Shown here: positions 57,301 through 64,000 of the stretch, piece after piece
How the letters are laid out: each line of letters starts with the position of its first letter
Numbering within the stretch: position 1 is the stretch's first letter
Assembly (NCBI RefSeq): GCF_900157385.1
Contig: NZ_LT717701.1
Location: forward strand, 474,693 to 538,692
Direction: 5' to 3'
DNA length: 64,000 nt
DNA from: Mycobacterium terramassiliense
GTDB lineage: Bacteria > Actinomycetota > Actinomycetes > Mycobacteriales > Mycobacteriaceae
Made by a program: the position numbers and the translations under genes
The notes under the pieces: generated by a model
What the model was told of the DNA's origin: nothing
Seen by the model: only the letters and a program-made list of their open reading frames with translations
The model's database searches: none

Positions 57301-57554
57301 GTCTTGCCCGGGTTCTGCGGTCCCGCCAGCCCGGCGGCGGCCTGACATGGCACGGTGACGTTCAGATCGGTGGCGACGTAACCGATCAGCGGGGCGTCGA
57401 CGCTGCCGAACGCGCCGTTCTGCGGCCAGTTCAGTTGGGCGGTGGTTTGGTTGACCGGCAGCAGCGGCGTGGCGATCGCCAGCAGGGTGCCGAGCAGACC
57501 GGCGACGATAGCAACCACCCGAGCGATCCGGTAGTTACCTCCCGCGTCGTCCAC
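54339..57554 (-). CDS. embC: Arabinosyltransferase EmbC
   Basis: The GT-C arabinosyltransferase that extends the arabinan of lipoarabinomannan. The 1071 residues compare with 1094 in Mtb. The catalytic loop NTSDDGYILTMARVSEHAG keeps the DDG pair, and the C-terminal domain ends with LQLGIATRSGLWNPGPLRRT, an EmbC-like carbohydrate-binding tail. It has its own leaderless -10 before the GTG at 57554. Unlike Mtb it is not contiguous with embA-embB: about 3.9 kb with embR and six accessory genes lie between. aftA lies upstream on the same strand with a 24-nt gap. Confidence 0.95.
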   Translation of the reverse strand: MDDAGGNYRIARVVAIVAGLLGTLLAIATPLLPVNQTTAQLNWPQNGAFGSVDAPLIGYVATDLNVTVPCQAAAGLAGPQNPGKTVLLSTVPKQAPKAVDRGLLIQRANDYLVVVVRNVAVVTAPLSEVLSPACQRLTFTAHAEKVTAEFVGLTQGPNAEHPGAPLRGEKSGYDFRPQIVGVFTDLSGPAPPGLSFSATVDTRYSSSPTTLKMAAMILGVVLTAAALLALHVLDTADGTRHRRFLPARWWSVGGLDALVIAVLAWWHFVGANTSDDGYILTMARVSEHAGYMANYYRWFGTPEAPFGWYYDLLAVWAHVSTTSIWMRLPTLAMALTCWWVISREVMPRLGDAVKRNRAAAWTAAGMFLAVWLPLDNGLRPEPIIALGILLTWCSVERAVATSRLLPVAIACIIGALTLFSGPTGIASIGALLVAIGPLRTILHRRSKLFGALPLIAPLLAAVTVTVILIFRDQTLAGEIQATALKRAVGPSLSWFDEHLRYERLFMASPDGSVARRFAVLALVLALGITVAMSLRKGKIPGTAAGPSRRIVGITIISFVAMMFTPTKWTHHFGVFAGLAGPLGALAAVAVTAVAMRSRRNRTVFAAVVLFLVALSFASVNGWWYVSNFGVPWSNSFPAWHYAFATALLGLTLLVLLLAAWFHFVDPDNGAPKTRLGARVAGLVQSPLAIATWILVVFEVASLTLAMTDQYPAWTVGRSNLEALTGKSCGLAEDVLVEQDPNAGMLAPVSATVADALGAGLSEAFTPNGIPADVRADPVMERPGDRSFVGEDKLITGAEAGTEGGTTPAPGINGSAAQLPYNLDPARTPVLGSWRPGIQLPAHLRSGWYRLPARDKAGPLLVVSAAGRFDPREVQVQWATDDQAAGGHPGGSFQLADVGASPAWRNLRLALSAIPSTATQIRLVADDEDLAPQHWIALTPPRIPQLRTLQDVVGSRDPVFLDWLVGLAFPCQRPFGHQNGVDETPKWRILPDRFGAEANSPVMDNNGGGPLGVTELLVKATTLATYLKDDWSRDWGSLQRLTPYYPNAKPADLQLGIATRSGLWNPGPLRRT

Positions 57555-57562
57555 GGGGGTAG

Positions 57563-57568
57563 ATGCTA
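57563..57568 (-). promoter_or_regulatory. embC -10 hexamer, leaderless
   Basis: TAGCAT on the minus strand ends 8 nt before the embC GTG and lies in the short gap after aftA. Confidence 0.45.
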
Positions 57569-57578
57569 GTTCTAGCCA

Positions 57579-59465
57579 CTACGACGTCGGCTTGCGGATC
57601 GCCAGCACGAACGGCCCGACGCCGTCGACGACGAAGCGGGGATCGGCGAAAAGGGCCGCCGGCAGATCGACGGTGTACCGACGAACGTTGGGCTGGTTGG
57701 GATACACGTCCTGCGCCAGCCGCAACGTGTAGGTGCTGTTCGCCCCGCGGCGCATCAGGAAAACCGTCGGCGGGGGCCACGGCGACGTATCCAGCGCGTG
57801 GATGAACTCGTCGGCGGTCTTGAGCTTGGACCACTTCTCGATCTGGGTGGCTCGCAGGTCGAATTGCGCCAGCGGGTTGGCGTAGTGCGACGTCAGCCCC
57901 TGGAAGCCCCAGTACGGGTAGTAGGACAGGAAGCTGTAGTCGGCCGTCATCACGACGATCTGGTCGCGCGGCCTGCCGGTCATCTTGAGGATTGCGGCGT
58001 CGATGACCGGGTAGAACTTCTCGGAACTCGGCGGTCGCCGGTCGCCGCGCTGGCCGTGGCCGTCGGTGTCCGTATAGGCGATGGTCAGATCCGGGCGCAG
58101 CACGTCGGGGATGTCCTGGCTGAACGCGATGGCCCCGGCCAGCCCGATCGCGGCGGCAACCGGCACGACGGCGCGGCCGCGCGGGGCGAGGGCCGTGACG
58201 GCCTCGACGAAGCCGAACACCCCGGCGGCCACCAGCAGCACGCTCAACGTCGGCTGCAGCCGGAACGACAGCAGCGTGGTGCGCGCCAGTGTGGTCAGCA
58301 TCGACAGCAGCGACCACAGGTACACGGCGAGCACGCCGATGGCCAGGGCGCCCGCCCGCACCGAGGTGCCCGCCCGCACCACCAGCCACAGCGTGCCCAG
58401 CATGCAGATCGCCCCCAGCAGCGAGAACTGCAGCATCGGGAAGGTCAGTTCGGCGCCGTCGGCCGGCAGGTAGTGCAGGGCGCTGCCGCTGTTGCTCACC
58501 GGGCTGCGGGCCACACGCAGAATGAACGGCAGCCAGGTGATGCTCGCGATGGCCGCCGCGATGACGGCGATGAGGGCGAACCGGCGCAGCGGGTCCAGCG
58601 CGGGCCGGAAGCCGTCGCGCCGCCAGCGCGCACCGGCCAGCAGCAGCGCCATCAGCCCCATCGTGAACGCGGTCAAGCCGAACAGCAGCGTGTACCAGGT
58701 GGCCGTCCAACCGAGGAACAGCCCGGCGCCGACCACAGCGGCCCTGGGGGCACCTCCCGCTTGCGGGGGTCCGCCGCGCTCGCCGGCCCGCAGTCCCGAC
58801 CACGTCAGCACCAGCACCGGCGGCAACATCACCGTGATCATCGCGGAGTAAGGCTCCGGCGAGCTGTAGGCAAGCGTCACCGCCGCGGTCGCGGTGGTGA
58901 CGATCAGCGCGTATTCGAAGCGAATCAGCCGCCACCACAGCACCAGCGCGACGGCGACCGCGATGGTGATCGAGGTGATCGCCCACGGCTTGTACATCTC
59001 CCAGGCCGGCGTGCCCGTCAGCGCCGCGACGCGGCCGCCGATCCAGAACCAGCCCGGCGGGTAGAAGGTCGGCAGCCCGAGGTAGGTCATGTCGTGCAGG
59101 GCGGGGCTGTCCGCGAGGCGGGTCAGGTATTCGGTGCGGAACTGCTGGTCGACGGAGATGCCGAACAGGTACAGCTTCGTGGCACCCAGCGGCATGCCCA
59201 GCGTCACGACGGTGAACGCGGACAGGAACACCAGCCCGCCCAGGCGCGCCACGACGCGACGCCCGCGGCGCCACAGCCAGCCGACCGCGACGAGCCCGGC
59301 CAGGCAGCCGACCTGCCCCACGGTGGTCAGCGCGTGCAGCTGGTTCGACGACGGAAACGCCGGCCATTGCACGCCGGCGATCGCGATCAGCGACGGCACC
59401 GCCACGATCACCGCGACCGCCAACCCCGCGGCCATCTGGCCCAGGGTGGCCAGCGCGTTGCGCAC
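57579..59465 (-). CDS. aftA: Arabinofuranosyltransferase AftA
   Basis: Adds the first arabinofuranose residue to galactan from decaprenyl-phospho-arabinose, priming arabinan. It is a GT-C membrane protein: about eleven helices, then a soluble C-terminal domain ([50 protein letters not shown]). The GTG at 59465, 2 nt after the dprE2 stop, gives 628 residues; a TTG at 59549 would give 656 and overlap dprE2 by 82 nt (Mtb has 643), so the start is uncertain. In-frame codons [12 protein letters not shown] between two helices come from the window's palindromic repeat and are absent from the Mtb protein as recalled. Confidence 0.93.
   Translation of the reverse strand: MRNALATLGQMAAGLAVAVIVAVPSLIAIAGVQWPAFPSSNQLHALTTVGQVGCLAGLVAVGWLWRRGRRVVARLGGLVFLSAFTVVTLGMPLGATKLYLFGISVDQQFRTEYLTRLADSPALHDMTYLGLPTFYPPGWFWIGGRVAALTGTPAWEMYKPWAITSITIAVAVALVLWWRLIRFEYALIVTTATAAVTLAYSSPEPYSAMITVMLPPVLVLTWSGLRAGERGGPPQAGGAPRAAVVGAGLFLGWTATWYTLLFGLTAFTMGLMALLLAGARWRRDGFRPALDPLRRFALIAVIAAAIASITWLPFILRVARSPVSNSGSALHYLPADGAELTFPMLQFSLLGAICMLGTLWLVVRAGTSVRAGALAIGVLAVYLWSLLSMLTTLARTTLLSFRLQPTLSVLLVAAGVFGFVEAVTALAPRGRAVVPVAAAIGLAGAIAFSQDIPDVLRPDLTIAYTDTDGHGQRGDRRPPSSEKFYPVIDAAILKMTGRPRDQIVVMTADYSFLSYYPYWGFQGLTSHYANPLAQFDLRATQIEKWSKLKTADEFIHALDTSPWPPPTVFLMRRGANSTYTLRLAQDVYPNQPNVRRYTVDLPAALFADPRFVVDGVGPFVLAIRKPTS
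58747..58770. repeat. Short palindromic repeat, copy 3 (in coding frame)
   Basis: GGGGCACCTCCCGCTTGCGG followed by GGGT. It is the reverse orientation of copies 1 and 2 and lies in a loop of AftA. Confidence 0.75.
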
Positions 59466-59467
59466 GC

Positions 59468-60232
59468 TCAGATTGGCAGCTTGCGGAAGATGCTCCGCGG
59501 AATGTGTCGCAACACCATCATCACGTAACGGAATGCCGCTGGCGCCCAAACCAATTCCTTACCTTGTGCCGCCGCGGTCACCGCGAGGTTGGCGACGTAC
59601 TCCTTGTCGACGGTGAGCGGGGCCTCCTTGACGTGCGCGCTCATCCGGGTGCGAACCTGGCCCGGCCGGATCACCAGGACACGAACCCCGAACTCGCGCA
59701 ACGCCTCTGCCAATCCGAGGTAGAAACCGTCCAGCCCGGCCTTGGTGGAGCCGTAGACGAAGTTGGACCGACGCACCCGCTCGCCGGCGGCCGAACTCAT
59801 CGCGATGATCTGGCCGAAGCCCTGGGCGCGCATTTTCTGGCCCAGCAGGACGCCCACGGAAACCGCTGCGGTGTAATTGATCTCGGCGGCCAGCACGGCC
59901 TTGTGCTGGTTCTGCCACAGCTCCTCGGCGTCGCCGAGGATGCCGAACGCGACGATCGCGACGTCGACATCGCCGTCGGCGAAGGCCGCCTCGATCATCT
60001 TCGGGTGGCTGTCGGGGTCGGTGGCCTCGAAGTCGATCAGCTCCACCGAGCGCGCGCCCGCGGCCTTCATCTGGGCCACCGCTTCGTCGCGGCCCGGGTC
60101 ATTTGGCATGGCCGCCAGGATGATTCGGGCGTGCGCGTTTTGCAGGTAGCGCTCGCAGATGGCCAGTCCGATCTCGGAGGTGCCCCCGAGCAACAGGATG
60201 GTCTGCGGATTTCCCACGGCGTCAAGCACCAT
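59468..60232 (-). CDS. dprE2: Decaprenylphosphoryl-2-keto-ribose reductase DprE2
   Basis: An NADH-dependent SDR that reduces the 2-keto intermediate made by DprE1 to decaprenyl-phospho-arabinose. The 254 residues equal the Mtb protein. The Rossmann Gly motif is [15 protein letters not shown]. The active-site Ser is in [11 protein letters not shown] and the Tyr-Lys pair in [13 protein letters not shown]. The tail [15 protein letters not shown] is basic and hydrophobic, possibly for membrane or DprE1 contact. The ATG follows the dprE1 stop directly with no spacer, so translation is coupled, consistent with the two acting as one epimerase. Confidence 0.97.
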   Translation of the reverse strand: MVLDAVGNPQTILLLGGTSEIGLAICERYLQNAHARIILAAMPNDPGRDEAVAQMKAAGARSVELIDFEATDPDSHPKMIEAAFADGDVDVAIVAFGILGDAEELWQNQHKAVLAAEINYTAAVSVGVLLGQKMRAQGFGQIIAMSSAAGERVRRSNFVYGSTKAGLDGFYLGLAEALREFGVRVLVIRPGQVRTRMSAHVKEAPLTVDKEYVANLAVTAAAQGKELVWAPAAFRYVMMVLRHIPRSIFRKLPI

Positions 60233-61597
60233 CTACAGCAGCTCCAAGCGTCGGGCCATGTCGGAGGCGAACACCCGCAAGGGATCGACCTTGCGGCGCA
60301 CGGCGATCCACTCGTCGATGCGCGGGTACATGGCGTGGAAGGTTTCGGCGTTGGTGCGCGAATCCTTGGCGGTGTAGACCCGGCCACCGAATTCCAGCAC
60401 GCGGCGGTCGAGTTCGTTGAGGAACTCGTTGAGCCCCGGCTTGATGGGGAAGTCGACGCACACGTTCCAGCCCGGAATCGGGAAGCTCAGCGGGGCCTGG
60501 TTGCCCGGGCCGAACAGCTTGAACACGTTGAGAAACGAGTAGAAACCGGACTTTTGGATGTCGCGGATGATGCCCTTGAACTGCTCCACCGCGGTGGTGG
60601 GCACGACGAACTGGTACTGGCCGAAACCGGCTGGGCCGTAGGCGCGGTTCCATTCGCCGAACATGTCCAGGGGGTGGTAGAACTGCGTCAGGTTTTGAAC
60701 CTTGCCCCGGTAGGTGCCGGACTTGCGGTACCACAACTCGCCGATGGACCCGAAGGTGTACTTGTTGGCCAACCCGTTGGGGAAGACATCGGGCACCGTA
60801 AGCAGTTGCGGCGCATCGAATTTCAGCGGATTGCGCCGTAGCTTCGGCGGCAACTGATCGAGCTTGGCGAGTGAGCCGCGCGATATCGCAGCGCGGCCGA
60901 GTTTCGGCGGCGCGCTGATCGCGTCGAACCACGCGCTGGAATAGGTGTAGTCGGCCTCGCTGCCGTCACTGTGAAATGCGATGGTTTCGTCCAGGCTGGC
61001 GGTGACGTCGCCGTCGGCGATGAAATAGGCCGTCTCCGTCGGCGTCATCTCAACGGTGGCCCGCAGGATGATCCCGGTGAGGCCGTTGCCCCCGACCGTG
61101 GCCCAGAACAGCTCGGAGTCCGCACCGATCGGCGTGAGGTGGCGGACCTGGCCGTCGGCGGTCAGCAGGTCCATGCTGCGCACGTGGTTGCCGAAGCTGC
61201 CCGCGCTGTGATGGTTCTTGCCGTGGATGTCGCACGCGATCGCCCCGCCGATGGTGACCTGCCGGGTGCCGGGCAGGACCGGCACCCACAGGCCGAACGG
61301 CAGCGCGGCCTTCATCAGTTGATCGAGGTTGACCCCGGCATCGAGGTCGGCCAGCTTGGTGTCGGCGCTGATGGAGTGAATGGTGTTCAGCTCGGTCATG
61401 TCGATCACCAGGCCGCCGCCGTTTTGCGCGTTGTCACCGTAGGAACGGCCCAGCCCGCGGGCGATCACGCCGCGCCCGCCCGAGTCGGCCGTGTTGGCCA
61501 CGGCCTTGGCGATTTCTTCCGGGTCCGGCGTGGAAAGCACCGTCGCCGCCGACGGCGCGGTACGCCCCCAGCCCGCGAGCCGCTTGGTGGTGGACAT
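60233..61597 (-). CDS. dprE1: Decaprenylphosphoryl-beta-D-ribose 2'-oxidase DprE1
   Basis: The FAD oxidase that starts the 2'-epimerisation of decaprenyl-phospho-ribose, and target of benzothiazinones. From the ATG at 61597 it has 454 residues (Mtb 461); a TTG 6 nt earlier is less likely. FAD-binding signatures are [38 protein letters not shown] and [17 protein letters not shown]. Cys380 in GWNVCVDFP equals Mtb Cys387, the residue trapped by nitro-benzothiazinones, and is intact. The C-terminus [17 protein letters not shown] is conserved. TACCCT lies 8 nt upstream. Confidence 0.97.
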   Translation of the reverse strand: MSTTKRLAGWGRTAPSAATVLSTPDPEEIAKAVANTADSGGRGVIARGLGRSYGDNAQNGGGLVIDMTELNTIHSISADTKLADLDAGVNLDQLMKAALPFGLWVPVLPGTRQVTIGGAIACDIHGKNHHSAGSFGNHVRSMDLLTADGQVRHLTPIGADSELFWATVGGNGLTGIILRATVEMTPTETAYFIADGDVTASLDETIAFHSDGSEADYTYSSAWFDAISAPPKLGRAAISRGSLAKLDQLPPKLRRNPLKFDAPQLLTVPDVFPNGLANKYTFGSIGELWYRKSGTYRGKVQNLTQFYHPLDMFGEWNRAYGPAGFGQYQFVVPTTAVEQFKGIIRDIQKSGFYSFLNVFKLFGPGNQAPLSFPIPGWNVCVDFPIKPGLNEFLNELDRRVLEFGGRVYTAKDSRTNAETFHAMYPRIDEWIAVRRKVDPLRVFASDMARRLELL

Positions 61598-61605
61598 CGT
61601 CAAAG

Positions 61606-61611
61606 AGGGTA
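61606..61611 (-). promoter_or_regulatory. dprE1 -10 hexamer, leaderless
   Basis: TACCCT on the minus strand ends 8 nt before the ATG at 61597. It would drive dprE1-dprE2-aftA. Confidence 0.45.
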
Positions 61612-61653
61612 CCGCCTGGTTCGGCGACGATGCGGGACGCGTGCATCCCGCTG

Positions 61654-61681
61654 TGGGGGCACCTCCCGCTTGCGGGGGAGA
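61654..61681. repeat. Short palindromic repeat, copy 4 (intergenic)
   Basis: GGGGGCACCTCCCGCTTGCG then GGGGGAG, the most complete copy. It lies between the GtrA-family gene and the dprE1 promoter on their common strand, so its hairpin could also end or attenuate transcription from upstream. Confidence 0.75.
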
Positions 61682-61709
61682 GGCGGACAGTCCGATCGGG
61701 CCAGGTCGG

Positions 61710-62138
61710 TCAGCGGATGCGGAAGATAACGGCTCGCTGCACGATGAAGTTGATCACCGTCGCGGTGCCCTGCGCGATCACGAACGCGACGACGGGCGCC
61801 CACCCCCGATAGTGCAGAAGCACGAGGCAGAGGTGGTTGAGCCCGACCTGCACCGAGAAGGTGATGGCGTAGAGCACCATGACCGCGACGAACCGGGCGG
61901 TACTGGCCGCCGCCTGAAACGTCCATCGGCGATTGATCAGGTAGGCGGTGATGGTGCCGACGATGAAGCTGGTGGCCTTGGACAGGTCAACCTGCAGGCC
62001 CACCACCTTCCAGAGCACCAGGTAGAGGCTGAAATCGACGATCCCGGCCAGACCACCGGTGACGACGAAACGCGTCACCTGTGTCGTCAGACCCAGGTGT
62101 GGGCGCGCGGGAGCGGCGCCAGGTTCTGGGGGGATCAT
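61710..62138 (-). CDS. GtrA-family membrane protein (Rv3789-like)
   Basis: A 142-residue, four-helix membrane protein of the GtrA family. Helices: [39 protein letters not shown] (with the family's NRRWTF), [25 protein letters not shown] and [25 protein letters not shown]. Rv3789 was first proposed to flip decaprenyl-phospho-arabinose and later to anchor AftA; both fit its place beside dprE1-dprE2-aftA. The ATG at 62138 has a -10 at leaderless distance and an N-terminus about 20 residues longer than Mtb. Confidence 0.88.
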   Translation of the reverse strand: MIPPEPGAAPARPHLGLTTQVTRFVVTGGLAGIVDFSLYLVLWKVVGLQVDLSKATSFIVGTITAYLINRRWTFQAAASTARFVAVMVLYAITFSVQVGLNHLCLVLLHYRGWAPVVAFVIAQGTATVINFIVQRAVIFRIR

Positions 62139-62145
62139 GGCGGGG

Positions 62146-62151
62146 AGTCTA
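62146..62151 (-). promoter_or_regulatory. GtrA-family gene -10 hexamer, leaderless
   Basis: TAGACT on the minus strand ends 7 nt before the ATG at 62138. Confidence 0.4.
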
Positions 62152-62177
62152 TCGGGGCCGGCGCCGACGACGGTGAG

Positions 62178-62657
62178 TTAGCGGGGCAGCTTCACCGAGA
62201 TGAGCTCGACCTGGTTTTCGCCCTGCGGGGTCGTGTACGTCACCGTGTCGCCCGCCTTGCGCCCGGCCAGGGCCTGGCCCAGCGGGCTGCGGGCGGTCAG
62301 CGTCTCGGCCTCGCGGCCGATGGGGGTCTCCTCGACGATGGAGATCACGTGCATGGTGACGACCTCCCCGTCGGGGAATCGCAGCGTCACCTCGGTCCCG
62401 CCGGGCAACGTTTCCGAGTCGTCCGAGGCTGACGGCCCGCTGCGCAGTCGCCGGTCCAGCTCGTTGATCCGGTCGGCGAGGACGACGAGCTCGTCCGCGC
62501 GTTGTATCGCCTCGGCCGCGTCGCCATGGTCACCGACCATGCCGCGGTCATTTTTGACCTCGACCTCGAGGCGATCGTGCCGCTGCTTGAGCCGGTCCAG
62601 CTCCGCGGCGAGGTTTTCCCGCGCCACGTCCACCGCCGACTTGGCCTTTTTGCTCAC
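62178..62657 (-). CDS. GreA/GreB-family transcription elongation factor homologue (Rv3788-like)
   Basis: A 159-residue secondary-channel factor. The N-terminal coiled coil (about 5-75) has LAAELDRLKQRHDRLEVEVKNDRGMVGDHGDAAEAI, with the acidic tip DHGDAAEA typical of the family. The C-terminal FKBP-like domain has LPGGTEVTLRFPDGEVVTMHVIS and ARSPLGQALAGRKAGDTV. It probably binds RNA polymerase and affects cleavage or initiation; Rv3788 is reported to inhibit transcription rather than stimulate cleavage. The GTG at 62657 gives a length like Mtb (161); a GTG at 62687 with AGG upstream is also possible. Confidence 0.85.
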   Translation of the reverse strand: MSKKAKSAVDVARENLAAELDRLKQRHDRLEVEVKNDRGMVGDHGDAAEAIQRADELVVLADRINELDRRLRSGPSASDDSETLPGGTEVTLRFPDGEVVTMHVISIVEETPIGREAETLTARSPLGQALAGRKAGDTVTYTTPQGENQVELISVKLPR

Positions 62658-62694
62658 GTCAGTCGACCCGATCCAATCTGCCGTCACTGCTGAC

Positions 62695-62708
62695 CTGTAG
62701 CGCTACAG
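62695..62708. promoter_or_regulatory. 14-bp perfect palindrome upstream of the GreA-like gene
   Basis: CTGTAGCGCTACAG is perfectly symmetrical and lies just before the two possible GreA-like starts. It resembles TetR/GntR-type operators. No regulator gene is adjacent, so the binding protein is unknown. Confidence 0.45.
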
Positions 62709-62805
62709 TGTCGCACCACCACCAGGCAGCCGCCACCTTACGCGAACGCAAACTTTGGTGTTCTACACATACCCAGTAGGACGGCGGCGAATCTACCCCC
62801 GGTAG

Positions 62806-63345
62806 CTACGCCCAGCCGCCGGCCGTCACCGGTCCCGCGGTGAGGGTGACCACGTTGTTGCGGCTTTCCCGCGCCTCGATGCGAGAGACCCACACCCGGC
62901 CGCCGGTCGCCAGCGCGACGATGCGCTCGGCGGTCTCGAACGCCCAGGCCGCCGAGCCCTCCATGCCGGTGTTCTCCATGATCCGCAGGTCGACGACGCC
63001 GCGCTCGGCCAGCAGTTCGAACAGGTCGCGCTGCGGGTCGTCCGCGGCGATCAGCGTGGTGTGGTCGAACTGATAGCGCAGTGCCGAGCGGATTTCGCCG
63101 ACGGCGCTGCCGTCGACCACCAGGCCGGTGCCGAGTTCGGTTTCGGCGCAGGCGAACTCGACCTCGAACGCGCGCTCGCAGCCGTGCAGGAAGAACCGCT
63201 TCCCCAGATTGGCCCACGAGCGATGGCAGCACGGGAGTTCGTCGAAGAGCTTGCGCATGTGGAATCGCGCGGTGCGGCCGCTCGGTGCGTCGGCGCGGTG
63301 CATGGTTGCGACGTACACGTCGTCGTCGAAAGCAATGTGACTCAT
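62806..63345 (-). CDS. PTPS/QueD-like 6-carboxytetrahydropterin synthase family protein
   Basis: A 179-residue protein with the T-fold layout of PTPS/QueD: RFHMRKLFDELPCCHRSWANLGKRFFLHGCERAFEVEF, GLVVDGSAVGEIRSALRYQFDHTTLI and MENTGMEGSAAWAFE, which match the catalytic-loop, LHGHxYxVEV, FDHKxLN and PTxExxA blocks. The HGH zinc motif reads HGC here, so one ligand is changed and activity may differ or be lost. No queC/queE-type neighbours are seen. The ATG at 63345 has no strong ribosome binding site. Substrate unknown; the fold assignment is moderately sure. Confidence 0.65.
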   Translation of the reverse strand: MSHIAFDDDVYVATMHRADAPSGRTARFHMRKLFDELPCCHRSWANLGKRFFLHGCERAFEVEFACAETELGTGLVVDGSAVGEIRSALRYQFDHTTLIAADDPQRDLFELLAERGVVDLRIMENTGMEGSAAWAFETAERIVALATGGRVWVSRIEARESRNNVVTLTAGPVTAGGWA

Positions 63346-63399
63346 GAGTGCAGCGTCGGGTCGGCGCCTTGACGGATCCTTGAAACATCCTTGGCACCG

Positions 63400-64000
63400 C
63401 TAGAAGGGCGGCGGCTCGTAGCTGGCGGCGATACGCTCGGCGCGTCGCGCCGCCTCTGCGGCGATGCGCGCTTCGTTCATGCCGCGCTCCCACCTGATTC
63501 GCGCCGCTCGCTCCTGTGCCCGGGTTCGCCGACGGGCCGGCATCATCAGTCCACGGCTTTCATGCGGCTGGGGCGCGTCAGTGGGCAGCACCAGCGCTCC
63601 GGTCGGAACGGCCAACGCTGGAAAGAGCAGGCTCCCACCGGGTTTGGTGGCGTACTGATGCCCCGTCGGCGAGGTCCACACCACAGTGCCGTCGGGCTCC
63701 TGCCGATCCCGCCATTGGACGTAGAAGGTCTTGAGCAGGTGGTGGTAGCGGCAGAGCAGTTTGAGATTGGACGGGTGGGTGGGCCCCAGCGGAAACGGCA
63801 CCGTGTGGTCGATGTCGCAGATTTCAGCCGGCGCGTCGCAACCCGGGAAGCGGCAGGTCAAATCGCGAAACCGGACGAACTCGGCCAGCGCCGCCGACGG
63901 TCGATAGCCCGACTCCGCCTTGGCCGGCGGGAGCCAGAGGGGCTTGATCTTGGCGTTTCCGGCCACCTCCCGTAGCAGCTCCGCCGGCAGCGGACCATGA
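63400..64000 (-). CDS. HNH endonuclease with DUF222 (13E12 repeat family), 5' end beyond window
   Basis: The open frame continues past the right edge (visible upstream residues HGPLPAELLRE), so only the C-terminal 200 residues are seen. They include the HNH block LTCRFPGCDAPAEICDIDHTVPFPLGPTHPSNLKLLCRYHHLLKT, with Cys-Cys, DIDH and CRYHH zinc and catalytic residues. The missing N-terminal part should be the DUF222 domain of the mycobacterial 13E12 family, which occurs in many copies and often marks mobile or recombining regions. The tail is rich in Arg, Glu and Ala. Confidence 0.85.
   Translation of the reverse strand, partial: HGPLPAELLREVAGNAKIKPLWLPPAKAESGYRPSAALAEFVRFRDLTCRFPGCDAPAEICDIDHTVPFPLGPTHPSNLKLLCRYHHLLKTFYVQWRDRQEPDGTVVWTSPTGHQYATKPGGSLLFPALAVPTGALVLPTDAPQPHESRGLMMPARRRTRAQERAARIRWERGMNEARIAAEAARRAERIAASYEPPPF

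Noticed and set aside
55635..57569. 644-codon plus-strand frame opposite embC
   Set aside because: Antisense shadow, rich in Gln, Arg, His and Asp, without domains; similar frames lie opposite embA and embB.

Overview
The window is high-GC actinobacterial DNA carrying the mycobacterial cell-envelope locus, so the host is a Mycobacterium. The M. avium complex or a close relative fits best. embR sits divergently upstream of embA-embB, as described for M. avium. The sulfolipid-1 block that M. tuberculosis (Mtb) carries between Rv3829c and Rv3819 is absent. The emb, dprE, pks13 and fbp proteins still match their Mtb counterparts closely. Gene names are from memory of families and synteny; no database search was possible.

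Layout. (1) 1-15.4 kb: a DUF2470-type gene behind an IdeR-like iron box, pheA, a phosphoglycerate-mutase-like gene, a small Cys-rich gene, a fused septum-formation-like/metallopeptidase ORF, serS, an AraC regulator facing a methyltransferase, a TetR regulator with two matching operators (one before a carotenoid-dehydrogenase-like gene), Rv3819- and Rv3818-like genes, three tandem PlsC acyltransferases and a HAD phosphatase. (2) 15.4-20 kb: a PE protein, a PGRP/amidase protein and erp, all on the minus strand. (3) 20.2-39.3 kb, plus strand: the envelope core glf-glfT2-Rv3807c-ubiA-aftB, fbpA, fbpD, Rv3802c and the mycolate condensation operon fadD32-pks13-accD4. (4) 39.4-43.8 kb: fadE35, then an accessory island with a small membrane protein, a GarA-like FHA protein and a Crp paralogue in one operon behind a DosR-like box, next to a DUF1918 gene and a secreted protein. 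(5) 44-50.5 kb: embB and embA. (6) 50.6-54.3 kb: embR, an ArsR-SRPBCC-DinB operon, an HTH-PASTA gene and a small secreted protein. (7) 54.3-62.2 kb: embC, aftA, dprE2, dprE1 and a GtrA protein. (8) 62.2-64 kb: a GreA-like factor, a PTPS-like protein and a truncated HNH/DUF222 gene.

How the genes work together. UbiA, Rv3807c, DprE1 and DprE2 make decaprenyl-phospho-arabinose. Glf and GlfT2 build the galactan. AftA, EmbA/B/C and AftB add arabinan. FadD32, Pks13 and AccD4 make mycolic acids, and the antigen 85 proteins attach them. Many transcription units appear leaderless, with a TANNNT -10 hexamer 6-9 nt before an ATG or GTG.

The most interesting candidates for undescribed biology are the DosR-box/Crp/GarA-paralogue module (41.2-43.0 kb), a short palindromic repeat found four times (three inside reading frames), the 34-bp inverted repeat at the fused ORF, and the HTH-PASTA protein with a palindromic promoter.
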